Source of the DNA: Ottowia flava
Lineage (GTDB): Bacteria > Pseudomonadota > Gammaproteobacteria > Burkholderiales > Burkholderiaceae_C
Reading direction: 5' to 3'
DNA length: 64,000 bases
NCBI RefSeq assembly: GCF_042680565.1
Contig: NZ_JBHUEJ010000016.1
Span: 62,001-126,000 of the forward strand
The notes under the pieces: generated by a model
What the model saw: the letters and a program-made list of their open reading frames with translations, nothing else
What the model was told of the DNA's origin: nothing
Databases searched by the model: none
Position numbers and translations under genes: made by a program
Shown: positions 50,674 to 58,897 of the stretch, piece after piece
Numbering within the stretch: the first letter of the stretch is position 1
Layout of the letters: each line of letters starts with the position of its first letter

Positions 50674-50891
50674 ATCGGTTCCTAGGAAATTCGGGAAAAG
50701 GGCCGTGCGCAAGGTCGGCCCGGAAAGGGCGTGCAACGGGATAGCCGCGCAGGCGGCCCGGCATATGTCAGTTAAGGCGCGCGCAAGCGCCTCTGGCGCA
50801 ATTCGATCTTCGGGCCGCCGCATGCCGCCAAGTCGCCGCGTGTCTGCCCGAACGTACCGTCGTCAGGAAACCACGCGATTTGGCAGACCGA

Positions 50892-51257
50892 TCAAGCCCG
50901 CCCGACCGGCGGCCCCCGGGCGAGCAGCGGCGCCCAGGTCTCTGCCAACGGCGGCGCATCCACGTGCGTCCACCTCGGCACCTGCGCCACGGCGACGCGC
51001 TGCGCCACATGGGCCTGCAAGTCCAACGGCGGTGTGCCGGTCACCAGGCACAGCGCGCACTCCAGGGTGTGGCCGGACGGCGCACCGGCCGCGCCATCGT
51101 CGTCGTCCAGCGCGACCAGCTTGACCGCACCGTCCGTGCACACCAGCTGCATCGCGCGCGGCGCCACCCAGGGCGATGCGGCCGCAGCGCCCAGCGCCAG
51201 CGCGAACGCCACCAGCATGCAGCGGGCGATCCAAAGGCGCAGGACACGGGTCGACAT
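50892..51257 (-). CDS. DUF2946 family protein
   Basis: The 121-residue protein has an N-terminal hydrophobic helix (CMLVAFALALGAAAASPW) and the DUF2946 pattern of a Cys pair, HTLECALCLVTG. The family occurs beside copper chaperones and TonB copper receptors, so a role in copper handling is inferred. The gene lies upstream of the PCu(A)C gene on the same strand across 218 bp that hold no other gene. Start is the ATG at 51257; the GST gene is divergent. Confidence 0.77.
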   Translation of the reverse strand: MSTRVLRLWIARCMLVAFALALGAAAASPWVAPRAMQLVCTDGAVKLVALDDDDGAAGAPSGHTLECALCLVTGTPPLDLQAHVAQRVAVAQVPRWTHVDAPPLAETWAPLLARGPPVGRA

Positions 51258-51353
51258 GCACCCATTATCGGCCGGCGTCCGTTCGGCGACTGACGTGGGG
51301 GCGGCGGCGCGCTAGGCTGGCGGATTCATCCACACCGGAAAGACCCCACCACC

Positions 51354-52004
51354 ATGTTCCAACTCTGCGGATTTGCCGCCAGCAACTACTACAACAAGGT
51401 CAAGCTCGCCCTGCTCGAAAAGGGCTTGCCGTTCGAGGAAAAACTGGCCTGGATCGGCGAAACCGACGCCGCCGCCAGCCCGCTCGGCAAGGTGCCCTAC
51501 GCCATCACCGACGATGGTCCCTTGAGCGAATCGACCATCCTGCTGGAGTACCTGGAAGCCAAATACCCCACCCCCGCGCTGCTGCCCGCCGACGCCTACC
51601 AGGCCGCCAAGGTGCGCGAGCTGGTGCGCTACATCGAGCTGCACCTGGAGCTGGTCGCGCGCAACCTGTACCCGCAAGCCTTCTTCGGCGGCCAGATCAG
51701 CGAAGGCGCCAAGACCAAGACGCTGCCGCAGCTGCAGAAGAACGTCGCCGCGTTTGCCAAGCTGGCCAGGTTTTCGCCGTACGTCGCGGGCGAGCATTTC
51801 ACGCTGGCCGATTGCGCCGCCATCGTGCACCTGCCGCTGGTGTCCAGCGCCAGCAAGATCGTCTACGGTGAAGACGTGCTGGCCGGGCTGCCGCTCAAGG
51901 ACTACCTGAAGCAGATGGGCGAGCGCCCCGCTGTGCAAAAGGTGCAGGCCGACCGCAAGTCCAACACCGAACTGATGATGGCGCGGATGAAGGCGAAAGC
52001 CTGA
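51354..52004 (+). CDS. Glutathione S-transferase family protein
   Basis: The 216-residue protein has the GST N-terminal thioredoxin fold (CGFAASNYYNKVKLALLEKG, then LGKVPYAITDDGPLSEST with the cis-Pro and ESxxI glutathione contacts) and the all-helical C-terminal domain (FTLADCAAIVHLPLV). It probably conjugates glutathione to an electrophile; the class cannot be fixed. It is divergent from the DUF2946 gene. Start is the ATG at 51354. Confidence 0.88.
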   Translation: MFQLCGFAASNYYNKVKLALLEKGLPFEEKLAWIGETDAAASPLGKVPYAITDDGPLSESTILLEYLEAKYPTPALLPADAYQAAKVRELVRYIELHLELVARNLYPQAFFGGQISEGAKTKTLPQLQKNVAAFAKLARFSPYVAGEHFTLADCAAIVHLPLVSSASKIVYGEDVLAGLPLKDYLKQMGERPAVQKVQADRKSNTELMMARMKAKA

Positions 52005-52105
52005 GGCCCTTCCCCAACGCGCACCGCAGGCGCAACGCGCCGGGTGCGCTGCGCGGATGGCAGGTCCGCGCCTGAGCGGTCACGCAGCTCGCGAAGTGCA
52101 GGCGA

Positions 52106-52168
52106 GAAATTTGAACCAAATCACCCGCCAGCTCTACAACCACCTGCGCAACCAGCTATTTAATCAAT
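52106..52168 (-). repeat. Dispersed repeat copy between the GST and crotonase genes
   Basis: On the minus strand it reads AATAGCTGGTTGCGCAGGTG then GTTGTAGAGCTGGCGGGTGA and TTTGGTTCAAATTTC. It lies in the 3' region shared by convergent genes. Confidence 0.7.
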
Positions 52169-52173
52169 AGCAA

Positions 52174-52989
52174 TCAGTACTTCGGCGCGCGGCGCTCGCG
52201 CAGGCTGGCCACGCCCTCGTGCACGTCGGGGCCGCCAAAGCCCATGAATTCGAGCGCCAGCGAGGTGTCGAACGTCGGCCCTGCCTGGCGGTACCAGTTG
52301 TTGAGCGAATACTTGGTCCAGCGGATCGCCGTGGTGCTGCCGGCGGCCAGCTTGTCGGCCACTTCGTAGGCTTTGTCCAGCAGCTGGTCGTCGTCCACCG
52401 CCAGCGACACCAGGCCGATGCGCTCGGCCTCTTCGCCGGTCACGGCCTCACACAGCATCAGGTAGTACTTGGCCTTGGCCATGCCGCACAGCAGCGGCCA
52501 GCAGATGGCCGCGTGGTCGCCCGCCGCCACGCCCAGGCGCGTGTGGCCGTCAACGATCTTGGCGGACTTGGCGGCGATGGACACATCGGCCAGCAGGCCC
52601 GCCACCAGGCCCGCGCCCACGGCCGGCCCGTGCATCGCGCTGACGATGGGCTTTTCGCAATTGATCACGTTGTAGACCAGGTCGCGCGCTTCCTTCCACA
52701 CGCGGGTGCGCACAGCAAAATCGGTCGCCATGTCCTGCACCAGCGCCAGGTCGCCGCCGCCGGAAAAGCCCATGCCTTCGCCGCGCAGCACAGCGCAGCG
52801 CACGGTCTCGTCCTTGTCGATGTCGCGCCAGATCTCGGAGAGCTCCCAGTGGCCTTCGTGGCCGGCGGTGGGCAGCTTGCCGTTCTTGGCCTTCATCTGC
52901 AGATCGATCACCGAGCCGTCGGGGCCGCGGCGGGTGATGGTCATGGTCTGGTAGCGGCTGTAATCGATCGCGGGCGTCGTCGTGCTCAT
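52174..52989 (-). CDS. Crotonase-superfamily protein without canonical catalytic Glu
   Basis: The 271-residue protein has the crotonase fold: GFSGGGDLALVQDM oxyanion segment, MHGPAVGAGLVAGLLADV and IRWTKYSLNNWYR. At the two positions that carry Glu in hydratases it has GLVAG and GHTRLGV, and an Asp follows in AAGDHAA. It is therefore more likely an isomerase, hydrolase or decarboxylase-type member than a hydratase. The gene is divergent from an acyl-CoA ligase operon, which supports a role in the same acid degradation. Start is the ATG at 52989. Confidence 0.83.
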   Translation of the reverse strand: MSTTTPAIDYSRYQTMTITRRGPDGSVIDLQMKAKNGKLPTAGHEGHWELSEIWRDIDKDETVRCAVLRGEGMGFSGGGDLALVQDMATDFAVRTRVWKEARDLVYNVINCEKPIVSAMHGPAVGAGLVAGLLADVSIAAKSAKIVDGHTRLGVAAGDHAAICWPLLCGMAKAKYYLMLCEAVTGEEAERIGLVSLAVDDDQLLDKAYEVADKLAAGSTTAIRWTKYSLNNWYRQAGPTFDTSLALEFMGFGGPDVHEGVASLRERRAPKY

Positions 52990-53050
52990 GCGGTGGTCTC
53001 CTCGGGACGTAAAACCTTGGATCGTAGCGGCCCTGGCCATAATGCCCCGC

Positions 53051-54637
53051 ATGCCGCCCGACGCTGCCCCCGCCACCGACACCTTGGGCGCGGCGTTGCG
53101 CCACGCCGCGCGCACCGCGCCCGGCCGGCCGCTGCTGCGCATGGCCGAGGGCGAATGGACCACCGCCGCGCTGGACGCGCAGTCCGACCGCGTGGCGCGC
53201 GGCCTGCGCGACCTGGGCGTGGCGCCGGGCGACCGCGTCAGCGTGATGCTGCCCAACCTGCCCGACTTCGTCGTCATCTGGTTCGCCCTGGCCAAGCTGG
53301 GCGCGGTGATGGCGCCGGTCAACACCGCCTTCACCGGCCAAGGCCTGGTGGACGCCATCCACCTGGTGCAAAGCCGCGTGCTGATCGCGCACGACAGCCT
53401 TGCCGCGCAATGGCGCGCCGCACGGCCTGCGCTGACGCAGCTAACGCATGTGCTGGTGCTGGGCGAAGCCGGCGCGGGTGAACAAGCCTTTGCCGCCGTG
53501 CCGCGCGACGCCCGCGCGGACGACCCGCCCTGGCCCGACGTGCAAGCGGCCGACCTGTGCCTGCTGCTGTACACGTCGGGCACCACCGGGCGGTCCAAGG
53601 CCGTCATGCTGGCGCACCGCTTTGTGCTGAGCCAGGCCGCCGCCTTCGGCCAGCAGCTGGGCTTGCGCGCGGACGACGTGCTGTACTGCCCGTACCCGCT
53701 GTTCCATCTGGACGCGTCGGTGCTCACCGTGGCGCCGGCCCTCGTGCTGGGCGCGGTGGCGGCCATTGGCGCGCGCTTTTCGGTGTCGCGTTACTGGGAC
53801 GAGATGCGCGCCTTTGGCGCCACTGTGTTCGACTTCATGGGCGCCACGCTGACGCTGCTGTACAAGCAGCCGCCCTCGCCGAGCGACCGCGACCACCGCG
53901 CGCGCCTGGGCTGGGGCGTGCCCATGCCCGGCTGGGCCGACGACTTTGAACAGCGCTTTGGCTGCCGGCTGGTGGAGATCTACGGCTCGACCGAAGTCGG
54001 CCTGATCATGGCGCCCACGCCGGGCGAGGCGCGCCGCACCGGATCGTGCGGGCGCATCGGCCCCCTGTGGCGGGCCGAGCTGCACGACGCGGATGGCTTT
54101 GCCGTGCCCGTGGGCGCCAGCGGGGAATTGGTCGTGCGCCCGCGCGCGCCTGACGCGCTGATGCGCGGCTACTGGGCCATGCCCGACGCCACGCTGGCCG
54201 CGCTGCGCGACCAGTGGTTTCACACCGGCGACGTCATGCGCCAGGACGCCGACGGGCATTTCTACTTCGTCGGCCGCACCAAGGACATGGTGCGCCGGCG
54301 TGGCGAGAACATCTCCGCCGCCGAAGTCGAACAAGGCCTGGAGACACACCCCGCCGTGCAGGAAGCCGCCGTGTTCGGCGTGCCCAGCGAGCTGACCGAA
54401 GAAGAGGTGATGGCCTGCGTCGTGCTTCAACCCGGCGCCGCGCTGGCCGCTGCCGACCTGGCCACGCACGCCCGCGGCGCCATGGCGCGCTTCATGGTGC
54501 CGCGCTACATCCGCTTCATGGACGCGCTGCCGCGCACGCCCACCGACAAGGTGGAAAAATTCCGCCTGGCCGCCGAAGGCGTGACGGCCGACACCGTCGA
54601 CACCGACTCCTTTCAACCGCCCACCACCCGCCCATGA
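53051..54637 (+). CDS. AMP-dependent acyl-CoA synthetase/ligase
   Basis: This enzyme activates a carboxylic acid to its CoA thioester via an acyl-AMP. The 528-residue product has the P-loop LLLYTSGTTGRSKAVMLAH, the acyl-binding YGSTEVGLI, GRTKDMVRRRGENIS and the catalytic Lys of PTDKVEKFRLAA. Its substrate is unknown. CATAAT at 53038-53043, seven bases before this ATG, favours a leaderless start here; an in-frame ATG three codons upstream (53042) lies inside that box. The TGA overlaps the ATG of the crotonase gene by 4 bp. Confidence 0.9.
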   Translation: MPPDAAPATDTLGAALRHAARTAPGRPLLRMAEGEWTTAALDAQSDRVARGLRDLGVAPGDRVSVMLPNLPDFVVIWFALAKLGAVMAPVNTAFTGQGLVDAIHLVQSRVLIAHDSLAAQWRAARPALTQLTHVLVLGEAGAGEQAFAAVPRDARADDPPWPDVQAADLCLLLYTSGTTGRSKAVMLAHRFVLSQAAAFGQQLGLRADDVLYCPYPLFHLDASVLTVAPALVLGAVAAIGARFSVSRYWDEMRAFGATVFDFMGATLTLLYKQPPSPSDRDHRARLGWGVPMPGWADDFEQRFGCRLVEIYGSTEVGLIMAPTPGEARRTGSCGRIGPLWRAELHDADGFAVPVGASGELVVRPRAPDALMRGYWAMPDATLAALRDQWFHTGDVMRQDADGHFYFVGRTKDMVRRRGENISAAEVEQGLETHPAVQEAAVFGVPSELTEEEVMACVVLQPGAALAAADLATHARGAMARFMVPRYIRFMDALPRTPTDKVEKFRLAAEGVTADTVDTDSFQPPTTRP

Positions 54638-55395
54638 CCGCCACCGTCACCCTGCACCAAGACGGCGCCATCAGCGTCGTCACCCTGAACCGCCCCGAGC
54701 GCCTGAACGCGATGAACGCCGACCTGCTGCGCGACCTGCACGCGCAGCTGGAAACCGCGCAGGCCGACCCGGCCACCCAAGTCATCGTGCTGACCGGCGC
54801 GGGTCGTGCCTTCTGCGCGGGCGACGACCTGAAGGACTTTGGTGACCAGTCCGACTCGCCCGCCACCGTCGCGCAGACCTGCGAAGACATCCAGCGCGTC
54901 ACCCGCGCCATCATGGGCGGCCCCAAGCTCGTCATCGGCGCAGTGCACGGCTATGCCGTCGGCGGCGGCTTTGAATGGGTGCTGAACTGCGACATGGTCG
55001 TCGCGGCCGACGACCTGATCGCCTTCTTCCCCGAGATGCAGCTGGGCCACTTCGTTACCGGCGGCGTCACCTACCTGCTGCCGCTGGCCCTGGGCCACCA
55101 GCGCGCTATGGAATTGATGGTGCTGGGCGAACGCCAGACGGCGCAACGCCTGCTGGACCTGGGCCTGGTCAACCGCGTCGTCCCCGCCGGTGACGCACTG
55201 CCGCAGGCGCTGGCCCTGGCGCGCACCGTTGCCGAACGCTCGCCGGTCGCCACGCGCCTGCTCAAGAAAGCCCTGGTCGGCCAGTCTGCTGCGCTGGCCG
55301 CCGCCATGGAGACCGAGCGCCAGAACGCCATGACCTGCTTTGCCAACCCCGACACCGCCGCGCGCATCGCTGCGTCGCTGCCCGGCAAAGGCTGA
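54634..55395 (+). CDS. Enoyl-CoA hydratase
   Basis: The 253-residue crotonase has both hydratase glutamates, in YAVGGGFEWVLNCDMV and in FFPEMQLGHFVTGG, plus the oxyanion loop FCAGDDLKDFG. It should hydrate the enoyl-CoA product derived from the acid activated by the preceding ligase. The ATG overlaps the ligase TGA (ATGA), so translation is coupled. A VOC gene follows 22 bp later. Confidence 0.88.
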   Translation: MTATVTLHQDGAISVVTLNRPERLNAMNADLLRDLHAQLETAQADPATQVIVLTGAGRAFCAGDDLKDFGDQSDSPATVAQTCEDIQRVTRAIMGGPKLVIGAVHGYAVGGGFEWVLNCDMVVAADDLIAFFPEMQLGHFVTGGVTYLLPLALGHQRAMELMVLGERQTAQRLLDLGLVNRVVPAGDALPQALALARTVAERSPVATRLLKKALVGQSAALAAAMETERQNAMTCFANPDTAARIAASLPGKG

Positions 55396-55417
55396 CCCAC
55401 GTCCACGGATGCACGCC

Positions 55418-55834
55418 ATGCCCCAAGCCCTGTTCCACCTCGCCTACCACGTCACCGACCTGGACGAAGCCCGCCGCTTTTACGGCGGCGTGCTCGGCTG
55501 CCGCGAAGGCCGGAGCACCGACACCTGGGTCGACTTCGACTTCTTCGGCCACCAACTCTCGCTGCACCTGGGCGAGCCGTTTCACACCGCCGACACCGGC
55601 AAAGTCGGCGACCACTGGGTGCCCATGCCGCACCTGGGCCTGATCCTGCAACGCCAGGACTGGCAAGCCATGGCCGACCGCCTGCAAGCCGCCGGCACGG
55701 AATTCGTCATCGCGCCGCACCTGCGCTTTGAAGGTCAGCCGGGCGAGCAGTGGACGATGTTCTTCCGCGACCCGTTCGGCATTCCGATTGAGATCAAGGG
55801 GTTTGAGGATTTGGGGGCGGTGTACGCAAGGTGA
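55418..55834 (+). CDS. VOC family protein, glyoxalase/dioxygenase-like
   Basis: The 138-residue protein has the VOC fold: FHLAYHVTDLDEARRFYGGV with a His ligand, DFDFFGHQLSLHLG, and RDPFGIPIEIKGF with the C-terminal Glu ligand. It may be an epimerase, glyoxalase-like enzyme or a small extradiol dioxygenase of the same catabolic operon; the exact reaction is unknown. I chose the ATG at 55418 (GGA eight bases upstream); another ATG lies three codons earlier. GC drops sharply just after its stop. Confidence 0.83.
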   Translation: MPQALFHLAYHVTDLDEARRFYGGVLGCREGRSTDTWVDFDFFGHQLSLHLGEPFHTADTGKVGDHWVPMPHLGLILQRQDWQAMADRLQAAGTEFVIAPHLRFEGQPGEQWTMFFRDPFGIPIEIKGFEDLGAVYAR

Positions 55835-55965
55835 GCTCTCGATGATTCGATTGGGGCCGTTCTTGGACCAGATTCACGTGAGCTTTGCTGCGAATAGGTT
55901 CATCAATTGTGGCGCCGTTACCGGCCAGAAGCAGACGTAGGCGTCATTCAGCTGGAGTAAAAAAA

Positions 55966-56463
55966 GTGGTGAAGTCGATTGGTGAGCATGTTGATCTTTA
56001 TCTAAGTCACATCACGCCCAGACCCAATGACCCGACTTATTCGGTACTCAAAGCACATCTATTATTCGAGGAAATGCTGAGGGGCTATCTAAGAAGAAAA
56101 CTACCGAATGCCGCTGCCCTGGATGGGGCGCGACTTAGTTTCAGTCAAAGGTTGGCCCTATGTCGCTCGTTAACACCTGTCGAGCAGGTTCAAGGCTGGT
56201 TGTGGACCGGAGTAGAGAAGCTCAATACTTTACGAAATTACCTTGCACATGGTGCCGGCAGCAAAGATCTAGAAAAAGAAATCGACAAATATGTCAAATT
56301 TGTTGTCGATGCGGCTGGCACACCGCTCCCCGAACCTACAGCTCATGCTAATAGCTCGACTCCCGACATGCAGGCTAATTCGCTGAATTATCTCGCTGTA
56401 GATATGGTAACAATTCGGCTGTATTACCTTTTGGCAGGGGAATTAGGCTTTAAGGTTGATTAA
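55966..56463 (+). CDS. HEPN-like protein, lower GC, probably acquired
   Basis: The 165-residue helical protein is clearly lower in GC than its surroundings and uses A/T-ending codons. It has a HEPN-type motif Arg90-x4-His95 (LNTLRNYLAHG) after SVLKAHLLFEEMLRGYLRRK. HEPN domains are often RNases of toxin or defence systems; this one has no partner antitoxin or nucleotidyltransferase visible. GGAG seven to eight bases before the GTG at 55966 supports this start; no ATG is well placed. Function is inferred only. Confidence 0.62.
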   Translation: MVKSIGEHVDLYLSHITPRPNDPTYSVLKAHLLFEEMLRGYLRRKLPNAAALDGARLSFSQRLALCRSLTPVEQVQGWLWTGVEKLNTLRNYLAHGAGSKDLEKEIDKYVKFVVDAAGTPLPEPTAHANSSTPDMQANSLNYLAVDMVTIRLYYLLAGELGFKVD

Positions 56464-56583
56464 ATTCGAAAACTAACCACCGAAATGCCCGCTTTGACTC
56501 GAAAGCTGACTGCGTGAATTTTCATCCTGAACGAGCGAAGAGCAACCATTCCACAATGGCAAAACTTGGCCGCCCTTGAAGAA

Positions 56584-56611
56584 AAAAAGAGCCGTTTTTA
56601 CGGCTCTTTTT
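56584..56611. terminator. Bidirectional intrinsic terminator
   Basis: AAAAAGAGCCG, loop TTTTTA, CGGCTCTTTTT is a perfect 11-bp stem with A and T tracts. It lies between the HEPN-like gene (plus strand) and htpG (minus strand). Confidence 0.9.
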
Positions 56612-56627
56612 ATTCAACGTCGGTTTC

Positions 56628-58712
56628 TCACACCAACAACGCATTCACCCGTCGCACATACGCCGCCGGGTCCTCCGGCAGCCCGCCTTCAGCCAGCAGC
56701 GCCTGATCAAACACCACGTGCGCCAGGTCGTTGAACTGCGGCGTGTTCGCGTCCATGCCTTCGAGCTTTTTGACCAGCGGGTGCTCGGCGTTGATTTCCA
56801 GCACGGGCTTGGTCTCGGGCACGGGTTGGCCGGCTTGTTTGAGCATGCGGGCCAGCTGCATGCTCATGCCTGCATCCTTGACGACCAGGCAGGCGGGTGA
56901 GTCGACCAGGCGGGTGGTGACGCGCACGTCTTCGGCCTCGTTCTTCAGCACGTCCTTGAGCTTTTCCAGCAGCGGCTTGACGGTTTCGGCGGCGGCTTCG
57001 GCAGCTTTCTTTTCGGCCTCGTCTTGCAGGTCGCCCAGGTCGACCGCGCCTTTGGCGACGGACTGCAGCGGCGTGCCGTCGAATTCGCGCAGGAAGGACA
57101 GCGCCCATTCGTCCACGCGGTCGGTCATCAGCAGGACTTCAATGCCCTTTTTCTTGAACAGCTCCAGCTGTGGGCTGTTGCGCGCGGCGGCGGCGGTGTC
57201 GGCGGTGATGTAGTAGATGGCCTTCTGGCCTTCCTTCATGCGCGCCTTGTAGTCGGCGAAGGACACGGTTTCGGTGTCCACGGTGCTGGAGGCGTAGCGC
57301 AGCAGCTTGGCGATGCGCTCGCGGTTGGCGGTGTCTTCGCCGAGGCCTTCCTTCAGCACCGCGCCGAATTCGCGCCAGAAGGTGGCGTACTTGCCGGATT
57401 CGTTGTCTTCGGCAAACTTGGCCGCCGCGTCGGCCGCGGTGGGCGCGTCGTTCTTGTCGACCACGTCGGTCACGGCGTCGCCTTGCAGCTCGGTCGGCTC
57501 GGGTGCGGGGGTGGAATCACCACTGCCGACGTCGATCTTGCCTTCTGAGGCGGGCGCTTCGGTGGCCGCAGCGGTGCCGGCGGTATCCTGCGCCTTGGCC
57601 ATGTCTTCCAGCATGCTGAGCACGCGGCGCGTGTTGCCGTCGCGGATGGCGCGCACGTCGCGGCTTTCTTGCAGCAGCTCGCGGCTGACGTTCAGCGGCA
57701 GGTCGGCCGAATCGACCACGCCCTTGATGAAGCGCAGGTAGCGCGGGATGAGCTGCTCAGCGTCGTCCATGATGAACACGCGCTTGACGTACAGCTTGAT
57801 GCCGGCCTTCTTGTCGCGGTCCCACAGGTCCATGGGCGCGTGGCTGGGCACGTACAGCAGCTGCGTGTACTCGGTGCTGCCTTCAACGCGGTTCAGGCTC
57901 CAGGCCAGCGGCGGCTCCCAGTCGTGGGCGATCTGCTGGTAGAAGTCCTTGAACTGCTGGTCGGTGATGTCTTTCTTGGGGCGCGTCCACAGCGCGTTGG
58001 CCTGGTTGACGGTTTCCCATTCGCCGGTCTTGACCATCTGGCCCGGCTGGCCTTCTTCCTTGCCCTCCTCCCACTTCTCGCCTTCCATCTTGATGGGCAG
58101 GGAGATGTGGTCGGAATATTTGTTGATCAGCTCCTTCAGGCGCCAGCCGTCCGCAAAGTCCAGCGCGTCTTCACGCAGGTGCAGGATCACGCTGGTGCCG
58201 CGCGCTTCGCGGGTGATGGTTTCGACCTCGAAGTCGCCATCGCCCTTGCTGGTCCAGCGCACGCCTTCGCTGGCGGGCAGGCCGGCGCGGCGCGATTCGA
58301 CGGTGATCTTGTCGGCAACGATGAAGCCCGAGTAGAAGCCCACGCCAAACTGGCCGATCAGCTGCGAATCGGCCTTCTGGTCGCCCGACAGCTTGCTCAT
58401 GAACTCCTTGGTGCCGCTCTTGGCGATGGTGCCCAGGTGGGCAATCGCCTCGGCTTCGCTCATGCCGATGCCGGTGTCGGTCACCGTGAGCGTCTTGGCG
58501 GCCTTGTCGAAGCTGATGCGCACTTCCAGCTCGGGCTGGTCGCCGTACAGCGACGGGTTGGCCAGCGCCTCAAAGCGCAGCTTGTCGCAGGCGTCGGACG
58601 CGTTGGAGATCAGCTCGCGCAGGAAGATCTCTGGGTTGGAATACAGCGAATGGGTGACCAGGTGCAGCAGCTGGGCCACTTCGGCCTGGAAGGCGTGTTT
58701 TTGGGTACTCAT
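56628..58712 (-). CDS. htpG: Molecular chaperone HtpG (Hsp90)
   Basis: This ATP-dependent dimeric chaperone remodels client proteins. The 694-residue product has the GHKL ATP-binding motifs (ELISNASDACDKLRFEAL, VTDTGIGMSEAEAIAHLGTI, IGQFGVGFYSGFIVAD), the middle domain (YVKRVFIMDDAEQLIPRYLR, LPLNVSRELLQESRDVRAIR), and the C-terminal dimerisation end QALLAEGGLPEDP. It is about 70 residues longer than the E. coli protein because of a low-complexity insert at residues 375-440 (Ala/Thr/Glu/Asp-rich) just before KYATFWREFGAVLKEG. A sigma32-type promoter lies at 58805-58832. The ATG at 58712 is standard. Confidence 0.96.
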   Translation of the reverse strand: MSTQKHAFQAEVAQLLHLVTHSLYSNPEIFLRELISNASDACDKLRFEALANPSLYGDQPELEVRISFDKAAKTLTVTDTGIGMSEAEAIAHLGTIAKSGTKEFMSKLSGDQKADSQLIGQFGVGFYSGFIVADKITVESRRAGLPASEGVRWTSKGDGDFEVETITREARGTSVILHLREDALDFADGWRLKELINKYSDHISLPIKMEGEKWEEGKEEGQPGQMVKTGEWETVNQANALWTRPKKDITDQQFKDFYQQIAHDWEPPLAWSLNRVEGSTEYTQLLYVPSHAPMDLWDRDKKAGIKLYVKRVFIMDDAEQLIPRYLRFIKGVVDSADLPLNVSRELLQESRDVRAIRDGNTRRVLSMLEDMAKAQDTAGTAAATEAPASEGKIDVGSGDSTPAPEPTELQGDAVTDVVDKNDAPTAADAAAKFAEDNESGKYATFWREFGAVLKEGLGEDTANRERIAKLLRYASSTVDTETVSFADYKARMKEGQKAIYYITADTAAAARNSPQLELFKKKGIEVLLMTDRVDEWALSFLREFDGTPLQSVAKGAVDLGDLQDEAEKKAAEAAAETVKPLLEKLKDVLKNEAEDVRVTTRLVDSPACLVVKDAGMSMQLARMLKQAGQPVPETKPVLEINAEHPLVKKLEGMDANTPQFNDLAHVVFDQALLAEGGLPEDPAAYVRRVNALLV

Positions 58713-58804
58713 GGTGGATGGATCAGGTCAAAGACAAACAAAAAAAGGATCGCCATGGGGCGAAAGGGGCAGCGGCCAGAAAAAAGCGCGCCCGCTGGGG
58801 CGCT

Positions 58805-58832
58805 AGGTTAGGGCGGGAAGCGATTTTTCAAG
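58805..58832 (-). promoter_or_regulatory. Sigma32 (RpoH)-type heat-shock promoter of htpG
   Basis: On the minus strand CTTGAAA (58832-58826) is followed after 13 bp by CCTAACCT (58812-58805), close to the RpoH consensus CTTGAAA-N12-15-CCCCATNT. It lies 93 bp upstream of the htpG start codon. A heat-shock gene at exactly this position makes the match credible. Confidence 0.65.
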
Positions 58833-58838
58833 CCTGCC

Positions 58839-58860
58839 GGCCCAGGAAGCAGCCTGGGCC
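58839..58860. terminator. GGCCCAGG hairpin after rluB
   Basis: GGCCCAGG, loop AAGCAG, CCTGGGCC is a perfect 8-bp stem 37 bp after the rluB stop codon, just upstream of the htpG promoter. It lacks a U-tract, so it may be a Rho-assisted or inefficient terminator. Confidence 0.45.
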
Positions 58861-58897
58861 ACCACGCACAGTCCCGCGCGAATGGGGGCAGCCCCGC

